Positions 1 through 11,084 are shown, counted from the first letter of the stretch. The stretch is 64,000 nt of DNA from Mycobacterium sp. Z3061 (GCF_031583025.1 NZ_CP134062.1:4030001-4094000); one strand, 5' to 3'. The notes: generated from the sequence alone by a model not told the origin. Translations and numbers: made by a program.

Positions 1-122
1 GAATACTACGCAGCGTAGACCACACCGCTTCCCCGGGCGACTGCCTGGTCACCGCGACCCGCCGGGCGCCGCGCGGACGGCGACCCGACATGGTCTTCCG
101 GACTGCGGCATACTGGGGCGCC

Positions 123-2108
123 GTGTGTGGATTGTTGGCCTTCGTCGCCGCTCCCCCGGGCTTGGACGGGCCTGCCGGAGCCGATGCCGCGGCAGCGCAT
201 GCCGCCGAGGCCGACGGCGCGATCGCGCGCGCATCGCACCTGATGCGCCATCGCGGACCCGACGAACCGGGCACCTGGGCCGACCCTGACGCGGACGGTT
301 CGGTGGTCTTCGGTTTCAACCGCCTCTCCATCATCGACATCGCGCATTCCCACCAGCCGCTGAGCTGGGGACCGCCGGAGGCGCCGGGCCGCTACGTGCT
401 GGTGTTCAACGGCGAGATCTACAACTACCTGGAGCTGCGCGAGGAACTGCGCACCCAGCACGGCGTCGTATTCGCCACCGACGGCGACGGTGAAGCCATC
501 GTCGCGGGCTTCCATCATTGGGGCACCGACCTGCTCAAGCGTTTGCGCGGCATGTTCGCGTTCGCGCTGTGGGACACCGTCACCCGGGAGCTCTTCTGCG
601 CCCGCGACCCGTTCGGCATCAAGCCGTTGTTCATGGCGACCGGCGCCGGCGGCACCGCGGTGGCCAGCGAGAAGAAATGCCTGCTCGACCTGGCTGACTT
701 GATCGGCTTCGACGCCGGGGGCTCCGGGATCGATGAACGCGCGGTGCAGCACTACACCGTCCTGCAGTACGTGCCCGAACCCGAGACGTTGCACCGCGGC
801 GTGCGCCGGCTCGAGTCGGGCTGCTACGCCCGGATCCGGCCGGGGTCGGCGCCGGCGGTCACGCGATATTTTGTTCCTCGGTTTGCCGCGGTGCCGATTA
901 CGTCGGGCACCGAACAGGCCCGCTACGACGAGATCACCGCGGTGCTCGAGGACTCGGTTGCCAAGCACATGCGCGCCGACGTCACCGTCGGGTCGTTTCT
1001 GTCCGGCGGCATCGACTCCACGGCCATCGCGGCACTGGCGATCCGGCACAACCCGCGCCTGATCACCTTCACCACCGGCTTCGAGCGCGAGGGCTTCTCC
1101 GAACTCGACGTCGCGGTAGCATCGGCGGAGGCGATCGGGGCCCGGCACATCGCGAAGGTGGTGAGCGCCGAGGAGTTCGTGGGCGCGCTACCCGAGATCG
1201 TCTGGTACCTCGACGAGCCGGTGGCCGACCCGGCGCTGGTGCCGCTGTTCTTCGTCGCCCGCGAGGCGCGCAAGCACGTCAAGGTGGTGCTGTCCGGCGA
1301 AGGCGCCGACGAGTTGTTCGGCGGCTACACGATCTACCGCGAGCCGCTGTCGCTCAAACCGTTCGACTACCTGCCCCGGTCGCTGCGACGGTCGATGGGC
1401 AAGGTGTCCAAGCCGCTACCGGAGGGGATGCGCGGCAAGAGCCTGCTGCACCGGGGCTCGCTGACGCTGGAAGAGCGCTACTACGGCAACGCCCGCAGCT
1501 TCTCCGACGCTCAGCTACGCGACGTGCTGCCCCGATTCCGGGAGGACTGGACCCACACCGACGTCACGGCGCCGGTGTACGCCGAGTCGGCGGGCTGGGA
1601 CCCCGTGGCGCGGATGCAGCACATCGACCTGTTCACCTGGCTGCGCGGCGACATCCTGGTCAAGGCCGACAAGATGACGATGGCCAACTCACTGGAGCTG
1701 CGGGTGCCGTTCCTGGACCCCGAAGTGTTCGCTGTGGCCTCGCGGCTGCCCTACCAGGCCAAGATCACCCGCACCACGACCAAGTACGCGCTGCGGCGCG
1801 CGCTGGAGCCGATCGTGCCGGCGCACGTGCTCAACCGCCCCAAACTAGGGTTCCCGGTGCCGATCCGGCACTGGCTGCGCGCCGGCGAGCTGCTGGAGTG
1901 GGGCTACGAGCTGGTCGACAAATCGCAGGCCGGCCACCTCGTCGACCTGGCCGCAGTCCGCCGGATGCTCGACGAGCACCGGGTGGGCACCAGCGATCAC
2001 AGCCGCCGGCTGTGGACGATGCTGATTTTCATGCTGTGGCACGCGATCTTCATCGAGCACAGCGTGGTGCCGCAGATCAGCGAGCCGGTCTACCCGGTCG
2101 AGCTCTGA
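123..2108 (+). CDS. asnB: Asparagine synthetase (glutamine-hydrolysing)
   Basis: Makes asparagine from aspartate, ATP and glutamine in the cytoplasm. The GTG start at 123 is chosen because it places Cys at position 2 (M-C-G-L-L), the N-terminal nucleophile of class II glutamine amidotransferases; an upstream ATG at 90 would bury that cysteine and cannot give an active glutaminase. The glutaminase domain shows RHRGPDE, NRLSIID and FNGEIYNY. The synthetase domain has the PP-loop SGGIDSTA and the conserved SGEGADELFGGY. Length 661 aa, close to the 652 aa of M. tuberculosis AsnB (Rv2201), which it resembles throughout. It is convergent with adoK and separated from it by a long perfect palindrome. 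Confidence 0.96.
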   Translation: MCGLLAFVAAPPGLDGPAGADAAAAHAAEADGAIARASHLMRHRGPDEPGTWADPDADGSVVFGFNRLSIIDIAHSHQPLSWGPPEAPGRYVLVFNGEIYNYLELREELRTQHGVVFATDGDGEAIVAGFHHWGTDLLKRLRGMFAFALWDTVTRELFCARDPFGIKPLFMATGAGGTAVASEKKCLLDLADLIGFDAGGSGIDERAVQHYTVLQYVPEPETLHRGVRRLESGCYARIRPGSAPAVTRYFVPRFAAVPITSGTEQARYDEITAVLEDSVAKHMRADVTVGSFLSGGIDSTAIAALAIRHNPRLITFTTGFEREGFSELDVAVASAEAIGARHIAKVVSAEEFVGALPEIVWYLDEPVADPALVPLFFVAREARKHVKVVLSGEGADELFGGYTIYREPLSLKPFDYLPRSLRRSMGKVSKPLPEGMRGKSLLHRGSLTLEERYYGNARSFSDAQLRDVLPRFREDWTHTDVTAPVYAESAGWDPVARMQHIDLFTWLRGDILVKADKMTMANSLELRVPFLDPEVFAVASRLPYQAKITRTTTKYALRRALEPIVPAHVLNRPKLGFPVPIRHWLRAGELLEWGYELVDKSQAGHLVDLAAVRRMLDEHRVGTSDHSRRLWTMLIFMLWHAIFIEHSVVPQISEPVYPVEL

Positions 2109-2126
2109 CGAGTCGAGCTCTGACGA
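2097..2126 (+). repeat. 15-bp tandem duplication over the asnB stop codon
   Basis: The 15-mer gtcgagctctgacga occurs twice head to tail (2097-2111 and 2112-2126). The first copy contains the asnB stop codon TGA at 2106-2108; the second repeats the last codons and stop just downstream. It looks like a recent slippage duplication without coding effect. The second copy runs into the left arm of the terminator palindrome. Confidence 0.9.
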
Positions 2127-2181
2127 GCAGACGCAAAATCGCCCGGGAGCATATGCTCCCGGGCGATTTTGCGTCTGCTCG
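2124..2181. terminator. 58-bp perfect palindrome, probable bidirectional terminator
   Basis: Two perfectly complementary 29-nt arms meet at 2152/2153 with no spacer. Each arm has a GC core (cgcccgggagcat) and an AAAA/TTTT tract followed by gcgtctgctcg. It lies between convergent asnB and adoK, so it can terminate both transcripts. There is no long U-tract on either side; the T run sits inside the stem. The terminator role is inferred from position and stem strength. Confidence 0.75.
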
Positions 2182-2187
2182 CGAGAC

Positions 2188-3183
<996 letters not shown>

Positions 3184-3351
3184 TCAGTCGTCTAGCCTCT
3201 CACGAACGTCAGCCGACGCCGAACGCTGCCGACGTTCGAGGCGGCCCGCTCCCCTTGCGCTAGCCTGCCTAGAGACTCACCCGGTTGCCGCGGCTGGACA
3301 TTCGTACGGCAACCCGCTCGTCGCCTCGTCCCCCAGCGTAGGAGAACAACG

Positions 3352-4017
3352 ATGGCCGGTCCGCACCCACCGAACCCTGCCGTGGGTGCCGATGGGCCTC
3401 AACCATCGCGGCCGTATCCCAAAGCCGGGCCCAACGCAACCGTGGACTTCCCGCACACCGAACCGGCCTTCGGGCCCGGCAACGCCGCAGGACCGCCGGC
3501 CGGTTACCCCGGTCCCCAGCCCCGCCCGAAGCGAGGGCACAAGCGCCTGCTGATCGGAGTGCTGCTGGCGGTAGCCCTGGTGGCCGCGCTGACCACCGCC
3601 ATCGTGTACGGGGTGCGCACCAACGGCGCCAACACCGGCAGCGCGGTCTCGGAGACCTCGGCCAAGACGGCGGTCCAGAGCTACCTCAACGCGCTGGCGC
3701 ACAAAGACCTCGACAACATCATGCGAAACACGCTGTGCGGCCTCTATGACGCCGTAAAGGACAAGCGCTCCGACCAGGCATTGGCCAAACTCAGCAGCGA
3801 CGCGTTCCGCAAACAGTTCTCCGAGGTCGAGGTGACGGCGATTGACAAAATCGTCTACCTCTCGCAGTACCAGGCTCAGGTGCTGTTCAGCATGCAGGTG
3901 ACGCCGGCCGCCGGGGGGCCGTCACGCGGGCAGGTCCAAGGCATCGCCCAGCTGTTGTTCCAGCGTGGGCAGATCCTGGTGTGTTCCTACGTGCTGCGCA
4001 CCGCCGGTCAGTACTGA
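3352..4017 (+). CDS. Membrane-anchored protein, Rv2203-like
   Basis: A 221-aa protein of unknown function. The N-terminal 60 or so residues are Pro/Gly-rich and low complexity, followed by one transmembrane segment (about residues 64-86, LLIGVLLAVALVAALTTAI). The C-terminal part of about 130 residues would lie outside the membrane and resembles an NTF2/DUF4878-like fold often found after a single TM in actinobacteria. The ATG at 3352 has an AGGAG about 7 nt upstream. It sits where Rv2203 does in M. tuberculosis and converges on the Fe-S carrier gene with only 4 bp between stops. The fold assignment is an inference. Confidence 0.85.
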   Translation: MAGPHPPNPAVGADGPQPSRPYPKAGPNATVDFPHTEPAFGPGNAAGPPAGYPGPQPRPKRGHKRLLIGVLLAVALVAALTTAIVYGVRTNGANTGSAVSETSAKTAVQSYLNALAHKDLDNIMRNTLCGLYDAVKDKRSDQALAKLSSDAFRKQFSEVEVTAIDKIVYLSQYQAQVLFSMQVTPAAGGPSRGQVQGIAQLLFQRGQILVCSYVLRTAGQY

Positions 4018-4021
4018 CCGA

Positions 4022-4378
4022 TCAGTTGAACGAGTCCCCGCACGCGCACGAACCGGTGGCGTTGGGGTTGTCGATGGTGAAGCCCTGCTTCTCGATCGTG
4101 TCGACGAAGTCGATCGACGCACCTTCGACATAGGGGGCGCTCATCCGGTCCACCGTCAGCGTCACACCGCCGAATTCCACGGTCAGGTCGCCGTCCAGGG
4201 TGCGGTCGTCGAAGAACAGGTTGTAACGCAGGCCGGCACATCCGCCCGGTTGCACGGCGATCCGCAGTGCCAGGTCGACGCGTCCCTCCTGGTCCAGCAG
4301 GGACTTCGCCTTCGCAGCGGCGGCCTCGGTCAGGATCACGCCGTGCGTCGAGGTGGTCGGCTCGTTCTGCACCGTCAT
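4022..4378 (-). CDS. erpA: A-type iron-sulfur carrier protein (HesB/IscA/ErpA family)
   Basis: Transfers Fe-S clusters to apo-proteins. The 118-aa protein, the same length as Rv2204c, has the three family cysteines: Cys47 in QPGGCAGLRY and the C-terminal pair Cys111 and Cys113 in SCACGDSF. The whole protein is one HesB-like domain. Client enzymes in the window that need 4Fe-4S clusters include LipA. The gene is convergent with the Rv2203-like gene and has its own ATG start with a purine-rich leader. The symbol erpA follows usage for the Rv2204c family; whether it is strictly ErpA or another A-type carrier cannot be settled from sequence alone. Confidence 0.9.
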   Translation of the reverse strand: MTVQNEPTTSTHGVILTEAAAAKAKSLLDQEGRVDLALRIAVQPGGCAGLRYNLFFDDRTLDGDLTVEFGGVTLTVDRMSAPYVEGASIDFVDTIEKQGFTIDNPNATGSCACGDSFN

Positions 4379-4455
4379 TGCTTCTCCTACATGCTCATTG
4401 TCCGGGTGGGCCTGTCCAGCTGTGATTCTGGGGCCTGCTCAAGGAACCCACTACG

Positions 4456-5532
4456 TCAACGGTACCCCGGCGGGCCGCTATTCCCGAGTCGCGCCGCAGT
4501 CTCCGAGGCCAGTCCCATCAGCTGATTGGCCGCGTCAGCCAGTGCCAGCCGCACCGAACCTGCGTATTCGCTCATGGCCAGGGCGGACATGATGCCGGAC
4601 ACGCGCGTGGTGGACTTGTCCACCGACACCTGCCCGGCCAGCACGATCACCGGGATACCGAGGTGGCGGGCGGCGGCCGCGATCTCGCCGACCACTTTCC
4701 CGTGTAGTGACTGCTCGTCGAAGTGGCCCTCACCGGTGACGATCATGTCCGCGTCTTCCAGGTCATCGCCGAAGTTGGTCAGTTCGGCGAAGATGGCCGC
4801 GCCGGATTCACACCGGCCGCCCAGCGCCAGCAGGCCGGCCCCGATCCCACCGGCGGCACCCGCGCCGGGCTCGGCACTCACGTCCCGTCCGGCGACGGTG
4901 TCCAGCACCTGCGCCCAAGCCTCGAGCCGTTCTTCCAGCTTGGCGACCGTCGCCGCATCGGCGCCCTTCTGCGGCGCGAACACCCGGGCCGCGCCCCACG
5001 GCCCCAGCAGCGGATATTCCACGTCCGAGGCGGCGATCAGCTCGATCCCCGACATCCACTGGCGGGCCGTGTCCAGGCCACCCAGTTCGTGGATCATCCC
5101 TTGACCCCCGTCGGTGCAGGCGCTGCCGCCCAACCCGACCACGATGCGCACGGCGCCCGCCTTCAGAGCGGCGGCGATGAGTTGACCGACGCCCCTGCTG
5201 TGCGCGGCCATCGCGGTCTCGGGCGTCGGCGGGCCCTCCAGCAGCGCCAGACCGCAGGCCTGTGCGCATTCCAGGTACGCCGTCCGGGACCGCTCGTCGT
5301 ACACCCACCGGGCATTGACCTCGGTGTCCAGCGGCCCGGACACGCGCAGCCGCCGCAGTCCCCCGATCCGGCTGGCCAGCACCTCGACGAACCCGGGTCC
5401 GCCGTCGGATTGCGGCGCGACGATGAAGGAGTCACCGGGCCGGGACCGGGTCCAGCCGGTCGCGATCGCGGCGGCCGCCTCTACCGCGGACAGGCTGTCG
5501 CCGTAGCAGTCCGGAGCCACCAGCACCCGCAT
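4456..5532 (-). CDS. Glycerate kinase
   Basis: Phosphorylates D-glycerate using ATP (GckA/GlxK family). From the start [16 protein letters not shown] it is 358 aa, equal to Rv2205c. Family blocks are clear: [11 protein letters not shown] near residue 40, [15 protein letters not shown] (nucleotide-binding loop), [15 protein letters not shown] and [17 protein letters not shown] longer start at 5601 (MNGAQAGGG) is open but adds a low-complexity Gly/Ala leader not seen in the family. No convincing ribosome binding site precedes either start. It is divergent from the Rv2206-like gene. Confidence 0.9.
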   Translation of the reverse strand: MRVLVAPDCYGDSLSAVEAAAAIATGWTRSRPGDSFIVAPQSDGGPGFVEVLASRIGGLRRLRVSGPLDTEVNARWVYDERSRTAYLECAQACGLALLEGPPTPETAMAAHSRGVGQLIAAALKAGAVRIVVGLGGSACTDGGQGMIHELGGLDTARQWMSGIELIAASDVEYPLLGPWGAARVFAPQKGADAATVAKLEERLEAWAQVLDTVAGRDVSAEPGAGAAGGIGAGLLALGGRCESGAAIFAELTNFGDDLEDADMIVTGEGHFDEQSLHGKVVGEIAAAARHLGIPVIVLAGQVSVDKSTTRVSGIMSALAMSEYAGSVRLALADAANQLMGLASETAARLGNSGPPGYR

Positions 5533-5690
5533 CGCAGGCAGCTGCAGCCTGCCGGGCCCGAAGCCACCGGCAGCACCACCCCCCGCCTGCGCCCCGTTCA
5601 TCACTGGCCAGCGTAGGTGTACACGCAGTTCGCCGTACGCAATACAGCCGCAATTAAGCAGGCTCACACAAGCGAAGTAACCTGACGACT

Positions 5691-6365
5691 GTGAAGCTGC
5701 TGGGCCGCAACAAGGGTCATGACGAGGGTGACGACGCTCCGGCCACGCCGGAGCCGAGTTCCGTGGCGGCCGAGACGGCGGCCCGTGGGGCGCGGACCGG
5801 CCCCAAGGGCCGTCCCACGCCCAAGCGCAGCGAGGCTCGCGGCAGGAAGGGGCCGGTTGCGCCGGCGCCGATGACAGCATCGGAGGCGCGGGCCCGGCGC
5901 AAGTCGATGGCCAAAGCGAAGCTCAGCCGCGAGGAACGCCGCGCCGATCGCACCGCCAGCCGCGCCCGGATGTCGGAGCGCCGGGAACGGATGATGGCCG
6001 GCGAGGAGGGATACCTGCTGCCGCGCGATCAGGGGCCGGTCCGCCGTTACGTCCGCGACGTGGTGGACGCCCGACGCAATGTGCTCGGCCTGTTCATGCC
6101 CTCGGCCCTGGCGTTGCTCGCCTTCATGTTCGCGTTGCCTCAGCTGCAGTTCTACATGTCCCCGATCATGCTGGCGCTGATGGCGCTGATGACCATCGAC
6201 GGGATCATCCTGGGTCGCAAGGTGGGCCGGCTGGTGGACGCGAAGTTCCCGAAGAACACCGAAAGTCATTGGAAGCTGGGCATTTACGCCGCTGGACGCG
6301 CCTCCCAGATGCGCCGGATGCGCGCTCCCCGGCCTCAGGTCGAGCGTGGCGCCCATGTCGAATGA
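5691..6365 (+). CDS. DUF3043-family membrane protein, Rv2206-like
   Basis: A 224-aa protein of unknown function starting at GTG 5691. The N-terminal half is highly basic and charged ([15 protein letters not shown]; many Arg/Lys), with [20 protein letters not shown] before the membrane part. Two transmembrane helices follow (about residues 126-145 and 150-170, [16 protein letters not shown]). A short basic tail ends the protein. Its position matches Rv2206. It lies 14 bp upstream of cobU on the same strand and so may be cotranscribed with the cobamide genes, though no functional link is known. Confidence 0.87.
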   Translation: MKLLGRNKGHDEGDDAPATPEPSSVAAETAARGARTGPKGRPTPKRSEARGRKGPVAPAPMTASEARARRKSMAKAKLSREERRADRTASRARMSERRERMMAGEEGYLLPRDQGPVRRYVRDVVDARRNVLGLFMPSALALLAFMFALPQLQFYMSPIMLALMALMTIDGIILGRKVGRLVDAKFPKNTESHWKLGIYAAGRASQMRRMRAPRPQVERGAHVE

Positions 6366-6379
6366 CCCGTTGATCTGAC

Positions 6380-6913
6380 GTGCGCACGCTGGTACTCGGC
6401 GGCATCAGGTCGGGCAAGTCCCGGTGGGCGGAGGACGCAATCGCAACCGCGCTGGCACCAGATCAGCCGGTCCGTTACCTGGCCGCCGGGCCGCTGGACC
6501 GGGCCGACCCGGAATGGATGGCGCGGATCGCCAAGCACCGCGACCGTCGTCCCGGGCACTGGACGACGCAGGAAACCGGTGATGTGGCCCGCGTGCTGCA
6601 GCAGCCGCCCGCCGTACCGACCCTGGTCGACGACCTGGGCACCTGGCTGACCGGGGCGCTGGATCGAAATCACGGCTGGGACGGCGGCTCGGTGGACGAA
6701 CCGGTGTCGCGGCTGCTGGGCGCGGTGCGCGCGTTCGAGTCGACGCTGATGCTGGTCAGTCCGGAGGTGGGGCTGACCGTCGTGCCGGCCACCGCAGCCG
6801 GGCGCCGGTTCGCCGACGAGCTCGGCAGTCTCAACCAGCGGGTGGCGGCACTGTGCGAGCAGGTGGTACTGGTGGTCGCCGGGCAACCCCTGACGATCAA
6901 GGCACCGGCGTGA
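6380..6913 (+). CDS. cobU: Adenosylcobinamide kinase / cobinamide-phosphate guanylyltransferase
   Basis: Bifunctional enzyme that phosphorylates adenosylcobinamide and transfers GMP to give adenosyl-GDP-cobinamide. The 177-aa protein opens with [19 protein letters not shown], carrying the P-loop GGIRSGKS, followed by RYLAAGP, both typical of CobU. The active-site His is probably within the segment [12 protein letters not shown]. Start GTG at 6380. The stop TGA overlaps the cobT start in GTGA, so translation is coupled. In M. tuberculosis cobU lies elsewhere (Rv0254c), so this arrangement differs from the reference block. Confidence 0.93.
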   Translation: MRTLVLGGIRSGKSRWAEDAIATALAPDQPVRYLAAGPLDRADPEWMARIAKHRDRRPGHWTTQETGDVARVLQQPPAVPTLVDDLGTWLTGALDRNHGWDGGSVDEPVSRLLGAVRAFESTLMLVSPEVGLTVVPATAAGRRFADELGSLNQRVAALCEQVVLVVAGQPLTIKAPA

Positions 6914-7974
6914 CCGGGTTCGCGCCGGTGCCGGCGCCCGACGCGGACGCCGGGGCCGCGGCCCGTGCCCGTCAGGACACCCTGACCAAGCCACGCGGCG
7001 CGCTGGGCCGGCTGGAGGATCTGTCGGTGTGGGTCGCGGCCTGCCAGGGGCAGTGCCCGCCCCGCCAGTTCGACCGGGCACGGGTGGTGGTCTTCGCCGG
7101 TGACCACGGTGTGGCCAGGTCCGGGGTCTCGGCGTACCCACCGGAGGTGACCGCGCAGATGGTCGTCAACATCACCGCCGGCGGAGCTGCGATCAACGCG
7201 CTGGCTGACGTCGCCGGTGTGACGGTACGGGTGGTCGACCTGGCCGTGGACTGCGAAGACCAGGCAGATTCGGTGAGCGACAAGATCCGCCGCGGCAGCG
7301 GCGACATCGCGGTCGAGGACGCGCTGTCCGACGAGGAGACGGCGAGGGCTGTCGCCGCCGGTCAGCAGATCGCCGACGAGGAGGTCGACGCCGGCGCCGA
7401 CCTGCTCATCGCCGGGGACATGGGCATCGGCAACACCACCCCGGCCGCGGTCCTGGTGGCCGCGCTGACGAACACCGAACCGGTCGCGGTGATCGGCTTC
7501 GGGACCGGAATCGACGACGCCGCGTGGTCGCGCAAAACCGCTGTGGTCCGCGATGCGCTGTACCGGGCGCAGCCGATCGCCGGTGACCCGGTGGCGCTGC
7601 TGCGCTGCTGCGGCGGCGCGGACTTCGCGGCGATGGCCGGCTTCTGCGCGCAGGCCGCCGTCCGGCGTACGCCGGTGCTGCTGGACGGCATGGCGGTGAC
7701 GGCCGCGGCGCTGGTCGCCGAACGGCTGGCACCGGGCGCGCGGCAATGGTGGCAGGCCGGCCACCGGTCCACCGAGCCAGGCCACACGCTGGCGCTGGCG
7801 GCGCTGGAATTGGAGCCGATAGTGGACCTGCGCATGCGGTTGGGCGAGGGCACCGGCGCCGTGGTGGCATTGCCGGTGCTGCGGGCCGCGGTGGCCACCT
7901 TGTCCTCGATGTCGACGTTCGCCGAGGCCGGAGTGTCGGGCGCGATCACCCCGCCGGACCCCGCCACCTCGTGA
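6910..7974 (+). CDS. cobT: Nicotinate-nucleotide:dimethylbenzimidazole phosphoribosyltransferase
   Basis: Makes alpha-ribazole 5'-phosphate, the lower-ligand donor of cobamides, from nicotinate mononucleotide and 5,6-dimethylbenzimidazole. Start GTG 6910 overlaps the cobU stop by 4 nt; an in-frame upstream start would extend into cobU and is not needed. The 354-aa product has the family blocks [28 protein letters not shown] and [15 protein letters not shown]. The catalytic Glu is probably in the C-terminal [24 protein letters not shown] (Glu-Gly-Thr-Gly). Length is near the 361 aa of Rv2207. It ends in a second GTGA overlap with cobS. Confidence 0.95.
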   Translation: MTGFAPVPAPDADAGAAARARQDTLTKPRGALGRLEDLSVWVAACQGQCPPRQFDRARVVVFAGDHGVARSGVSAYPPEVTAQMVVNITAGGAAINALADVAGVTVRVVDLAVDCEDQADSVSDKIRRGSGDIAVEDALSDEETARAVAAGQQIADEEVDAGADLLIAGDMGIGNTTPAAVLVAALTNTEPVAVIGFGTGIDDAAWSRKTAVVRDALYRAQPIAGDPVALLRCCGGADFAAMAGFCAQAAVRRTPVLLDGMAVTAAALVAERLAPGARQWWQAGHRSTEPGHTLALAALELEPIVDLRMRLGEGTGAVVALPVLRAAVATLSSMSTFAEAGVSGAITPPDPATS

Positions 7975-8711
7975 TCCGGTCACTGGCAACAGCTTTCGCC
8001 TTCGGCACGGTGCTGCCGGTCCCCCACTCGCAGACCGGCCCGATGGGTCGCGGCGCCCTGACCGCGCTACCGGTGGTCGGCGCCGCGCTCGGCGTGCTGG
8101 CGGCCGCCGTGACGTGGGGCGCCGCGGCGGCGTTCGGTCACTCCAGCGTGCTGCCGGGACTGCTCGCCGTGGCCGCCCTGCTGCTGGCCACCCGCGGCCT
8201 GCACATTGACGGTGTGGCGGACACGGCCGACGGGCTGGGTTGCTACGGACCGCCGCAGCGGGCGATGGCGGTGATGCGCGACGGTTCGTCCGGCCCGTTC
8301 GGGGTCGCGGCCGTCGTCCTGGTGATCGCCCTGCAGGGCGCCGCGTTCACGGCGCTGAGCCCGCCGGCGATCGTGCTGGCGGTTTTCGCCGGCCGGGTCA
8401 GCGCGGTGCTGGCCGGCCGGCGCTCGGTCCCGGCGGGCGACGGCAGCACGTTGGGCGTCCAGGTCGCCGGGTCCCAGCCCACCGCGGTCGTGGCGGCCTG
8501 GTTGGTCGTCCTGCTCGCCGTCTCGGTGCCGGCCGGCCCGCGGCCCTGGCAGGGACCGGTCGCCGTGGCGGTGGCGGTGTGCTGCGGCGCGGTGCTGGTG
8601 CGGCATTGTGTGCGCCGGTTCGGCGGCATCACCGGCGATGTGCTGGGTGCCGCCATCGAGCTGACGACGACGGTGTGCGCGGTGACGCTGGCCGGGTTGG
8701 TGCGCCTCTGA
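7971..8711 (+). CDS. cobS: Adenosylcobinamide-GDP ribazoletransferase (cobalamin-5'-phosphate synthase)
   Basis: Integral membrane enzyme joining adenosyl-GDP-cobinamide with alpha-ribazole (phosphate). Start GTG 7971 overlaps the cobT stop by 4 nt; product 246 aa against 249 in Rv2208. N-terminal [10 protein letters not shown] and the metal-binding [14 protein letters not shown] motif near residues 80-95 are diagnostic, followed by [10 protein letters not shown]. Several hydrophobic helices are visible along the length. It is the last gene of the cobU-cobT-cobS operon and converges on ilvE across a strong inverted repeat. Confidence 0.94.
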   Translation: MIRSLATAFAFGTVLPVPHSQTGPMGRGALTALPVVGAALGVLAAAVTWGAAAAFGHSSVLPGLLAVAALLLATRGLHIDGVADTADGLGCYGPPQRAMAVMRDGSSGPFGVAAVVLVIALQGAAFTALSPPAIVLAVFAGRVSAVLAGRRSVPAGDGSTLGVQVAGSQPTAVVAAWLVVLLAVSVPAGPRPWQGPVAVAVAVCCGAVLVRHCVRRFGGITGDVLGAAIELTTTVCAVTLAGLVRL

Positions 8712-8731
8712 CGTCGGGGCCGCTCGCGCCG

Positions 8732-8783
8732 AGCGTGAAGCTGGCTTCACGTTCGTGCGCCAGCGTGAAGCCAGCTTCACGCT
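8732..8783. terminator. Inverted repeat between cobS and ilvE, probable bidirectional terminator
   Basis: A 20-nt arm (8732-8751, agcgtgaagctggcttcacg) and its perfect reverse complement (8764-8783) flank a 12-nt spacer. Each arm is itself a near-palindrome (cgtgaagc..gcttcacg), so alternative small hairpins are possible. It is located between convergent genes. No U-tract follows. The nested architecture also fits a short interspersed repeat. Confidence 0.65.
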
Positions 8784-8806
8784 GGGGCGCTACTAGCTAC
8801 CAGCGA

Positions 8807-9913
8807 CTACCCGAGCCGCGACATCCAGCCGTGCGTGTCGGCGAATGTGCCCCGCTGAATCCCGGTCAACGTGTCGCGCAGCGCCATGGTCACCTCGCCG
8901 GATTCACCGTCGGCGATGGTGAACTCGCCGTCGCCGTATTTCACCCGTGAGACGGGGGTGATGACGGCGGCGGTGCCACAGGCGAACACCTCGGTGATCT
9001 CACCGGAGGCGGCCTTCTTCTCCCACTCCTCGATATCGATCTTGCGTTCCTCGACCGCAAAACCGGCGTCGATCGCCAACTGCAACAACGAGTCCCGGGT
9101 GATCCCGGGAAGCAGCGAACCGGACAGCTCGGGGGTGACCAGGCGCGCCGAGCCGCCGCTGCCGAGCACGAAGAACAGGTTCATCCCGCCCATCTCTTCG
9201 ACGAAGCGGCGTTCCACGCCGTCCAGCCACACCACCTGGTCGCAACCGTGCTCGGTGGCTTCAGCCTGGGCGAGCAGCGAGGCGGCGTAGTTTCCGCCGA
9301 ATTTGGCGGCTCCGGTGCCGCCCGGGCTGGCCCGCACGTACTCGGTGGACACCCAGACCGTGACGGGACTGATGCCGCCCTTGAAATACGCTCCGGCCGG
9401 CGATGCGATCAACAGGTAGCGGTACTCCTTGGCGGGCCGCACGCCCAGGCCGGGCTCGGTGGCAATCATGAAGGGCCGCAAGTAAAGTGCCTCTTCGCCG
9501 CCGGCCCTGGGCACCCACTGGTTGTCGACGGCGATGAGCTGGCGCAACGACTCGAGAAACAGGTCGTCCGGGAGCTCCGGCATCGCCAGCCGACGCGCCG
9601 ACGAACGCATCCGGGCCGCGTTGGCGTCGGCCCGGAACGCGACCACGGAACCGTCGGCCCACCGGTATGCCTTGAGCCCCTCGAACACTTCCTGCGCGTA
9701 GTGCAACACGATCGCCGACGGGTCCAGCTCGATCGGGCCGTATTCGAGGACGCGCGCGTTGTGCCAGCCCTGACCCTCGACGTAATCGATCGAGACCATG
9801 TGGTCGGTGTGGTACTTGCCGAAACCGGGGTCCGCCAGGATCGCTACCCGCTCGGCCTCGGTGGCGGGGTGCGCCGCGCGCGAAACCGTGAACTCGAGAG
9901 GGCCGCTGGTCAT
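8807..9913 (-). CDS. ilvE: Branched-chain amino acid aminotransferase
   Basis: PLP enzyme catalysing the last step of Leu, Ile and Val synthesis and the first step of their breakdown. The ATG at 9913 ([16 protein letters not shown]) gives 368 aa, identical in length to IlvE of M. tuberculosis (Rv2210c). Fold type IV features: [34 protein letters not shown], and the Schiff-base Lys in [12 protein letters not shown]. The phosphate-binding region [12 protein letters not shown] is near the C terminus. The reading frame stays open upstream to 10297, but that extension overlaps gcvT antisense to no purpose. It is 53 bp downstream of gcvT on the same strand. Confidence 0.96.
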   Translation of the reverse strand: MTSGPLEFTVSRAAHPATEAERVAILADPGFGKYHTDHMVSIDYVEGQGWHNARVLEYGPIELDPSAIVLHYAQEVFEGLKAYRWADGSVVAFRADANAARMRSSARRLAMPELPDDLFLESLRQLIAVDNQWVPRAGGEEALYLRPFMIATEPGLGVRPAKEYRYLLIASPAGAYFKGGISPVTVWVSTEYVRASPGGTGAAKFGGNYAASLLAQAEATEHGCDQVVWLDGVERRFVEEMGGMNLFFVLGSGGSARLVTPELSGSLLPGITRDSLLQLAIDAGFAVEERKIDIEEWEKKAASGEITEVFACGTAAVITPVSRVKYGDGEFTIADGESGEVTMALRDTLTGIQRGTFADTHGWMSRLG

Positions 9914-9966
9914 GGGGCTGATTCTATAACCTTGCGCGAACGGGTTTTTGCCACGCGCATATGCGG

Positions 9967-11070
9967 CTAACGCGTTTTCAGTTGGACAAACGGCGGACGT
10001 ACCACTTCGCACTGCACCGCGCGGCCACGGACATCGACCGTGATTTGCTGGCCGTCCTGCACCCCGGCGTCGGAGTCGATCAGCGCCAGCGCGATGCCCA
10101 GTTGCAGGGTCGGCGAAAAGGTGCCCGACGTGGTGGTACCCACCGGCTTGTCGCCGTCGAGCACCGTCAGCCCCGCCCGCAGCACCCCGCGGCCGGTGGT
10201 CCGCAGTCCGCGCAGCAGCCGTCGCGGGCCGGCTTCCTTCTCGGCCAGCAGCGCATCGCGGCCGAAGAACGCGTCCTTCTTCCAGCCGATGGCCCAACCG
10301 CAGCGGGCCTGCAGCGGTGAGATGTCCAGCGACAGCTCGTGGCCGTGCAGCGGGTAACCCATTTCGGTGCGCAGGGTGTCGCGCGCGCCCAGACCCGCGG
10401 GCTGCCCGCCGGCCTCGGAGACCGCCGCCACCAGCGCGTCGAACACGACTCCCGCCGAATCCCAGGACGGCAGCAGTTCATAGCCGTGCTCTCCGGTGTA
10501 ACCGGTGCGGCAGACCCGCACCGGCACACCCGAATACGTTGCGTCCGCGTAGCCCATGTAGTCCATCTCGGTCGGCAACCCGAGTGCGGCGAGCACCTCG
10601 GTGGAGCGCGGTCCCTGGACGGCCAGCACGGCATAGTCGCGGTGCAGGTCGGTGATGGTCAGACCGGCCGGGGCGGCTGCCTGCAGCGCCGCCACCACCG
10701 CGGCGGTGTTGGCGGCGTTGGGCACCAGGAAGATCTCGTCGTCGCCGACGTAGTAGGCGATGAGATCGTCGATGACGCCACCGGATTCGGTGCAGCACAA
10801 CGTGTACTGGGCCTTGCCAGGGCCGATGCGGCGCAGGTCGTTGGTAAGCGCGGAGTTCACGAACTCCGCCGCACCCGGACCGCGCACCAGGGCCTTGCCC
10901 AGGTGGCTCACGTCGAACAGGCCGACGGCGTTGCGGGTGGCGTTGTGTTCTCCGACGGTTCCGGCGTACGACACCGGCATCAGCCAGCCGCCGAACTCGG
11001 CGAAACTCGCACCCAGTTCGCGGTGGCGGTCTTCCAGTGGGCCCTTGAGCAACTCCGGAGCATCGGTCAC
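9967..11070 (-). CDS. gcvT: Glycine cleavage system aminomethyltransferase (T protein)
   Basis: Transfers the methylene carbon of the aminomethyl-lipoyl H protein to tetrahydrofolate, releasing ammonia. The GTG at 11070 ([21 protein letters not shown]) gives 367 aa; Rv2211c is 379. A purine-rich GGTGGGA lies upstream. Family blocks: [42 protein letters not shown], the folate-binding [13 protein letters not shown] and [15 protein letters not shown]. The N-terminal Asp of IDDLIAYY is expected to be catalytic. It needs a lipoylated partner made by lipB/lipA at 24-26 kb. It is divergent from the cyclase gene with only 14 bp between starts. Confidence 0.95.
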   Translation of the reverse strand: MTDAPELLKGPLEDRHRELGASFAEFGGWLMPVSYAGTVGEHNATRNAVGLFDVSHLGKALVRGPGAAEFVNSALTNDLRRIGPGKAQYTLCCTESGGVIDDLIAYYVGDDEIFLVPNAANTAAVVAALQAAAPAGLTITDLHRDYAVLAVQGPRSTEVLAALGLPTEMDYMGYADATYSGVPVRVCRTGYTGEHGYELLPSWDSAGVVFDALVAAVSEAGGQPAGLGARDTLRTEMGYPLHGHELSLDISPLQARCGWAIGWKKDAFFGRDALLAEKEAGPRRLLRGLRTTGRGVLRAGLTVLDGDKPVGTTTSGTFSPTLQLGIALALIDSDAGVQDGQQITVDVRGRAVQCEVVRPPFVQLKTR

Positions 11071-11084
11071 GGCGTCCCACCCTA

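Noticed and set aside
90-122. Longer asnB start at ATG 90
   Set aside because: It would place residues before the catalytic Cys2 and abolish glutaminase function; GTG 123 fits the family.
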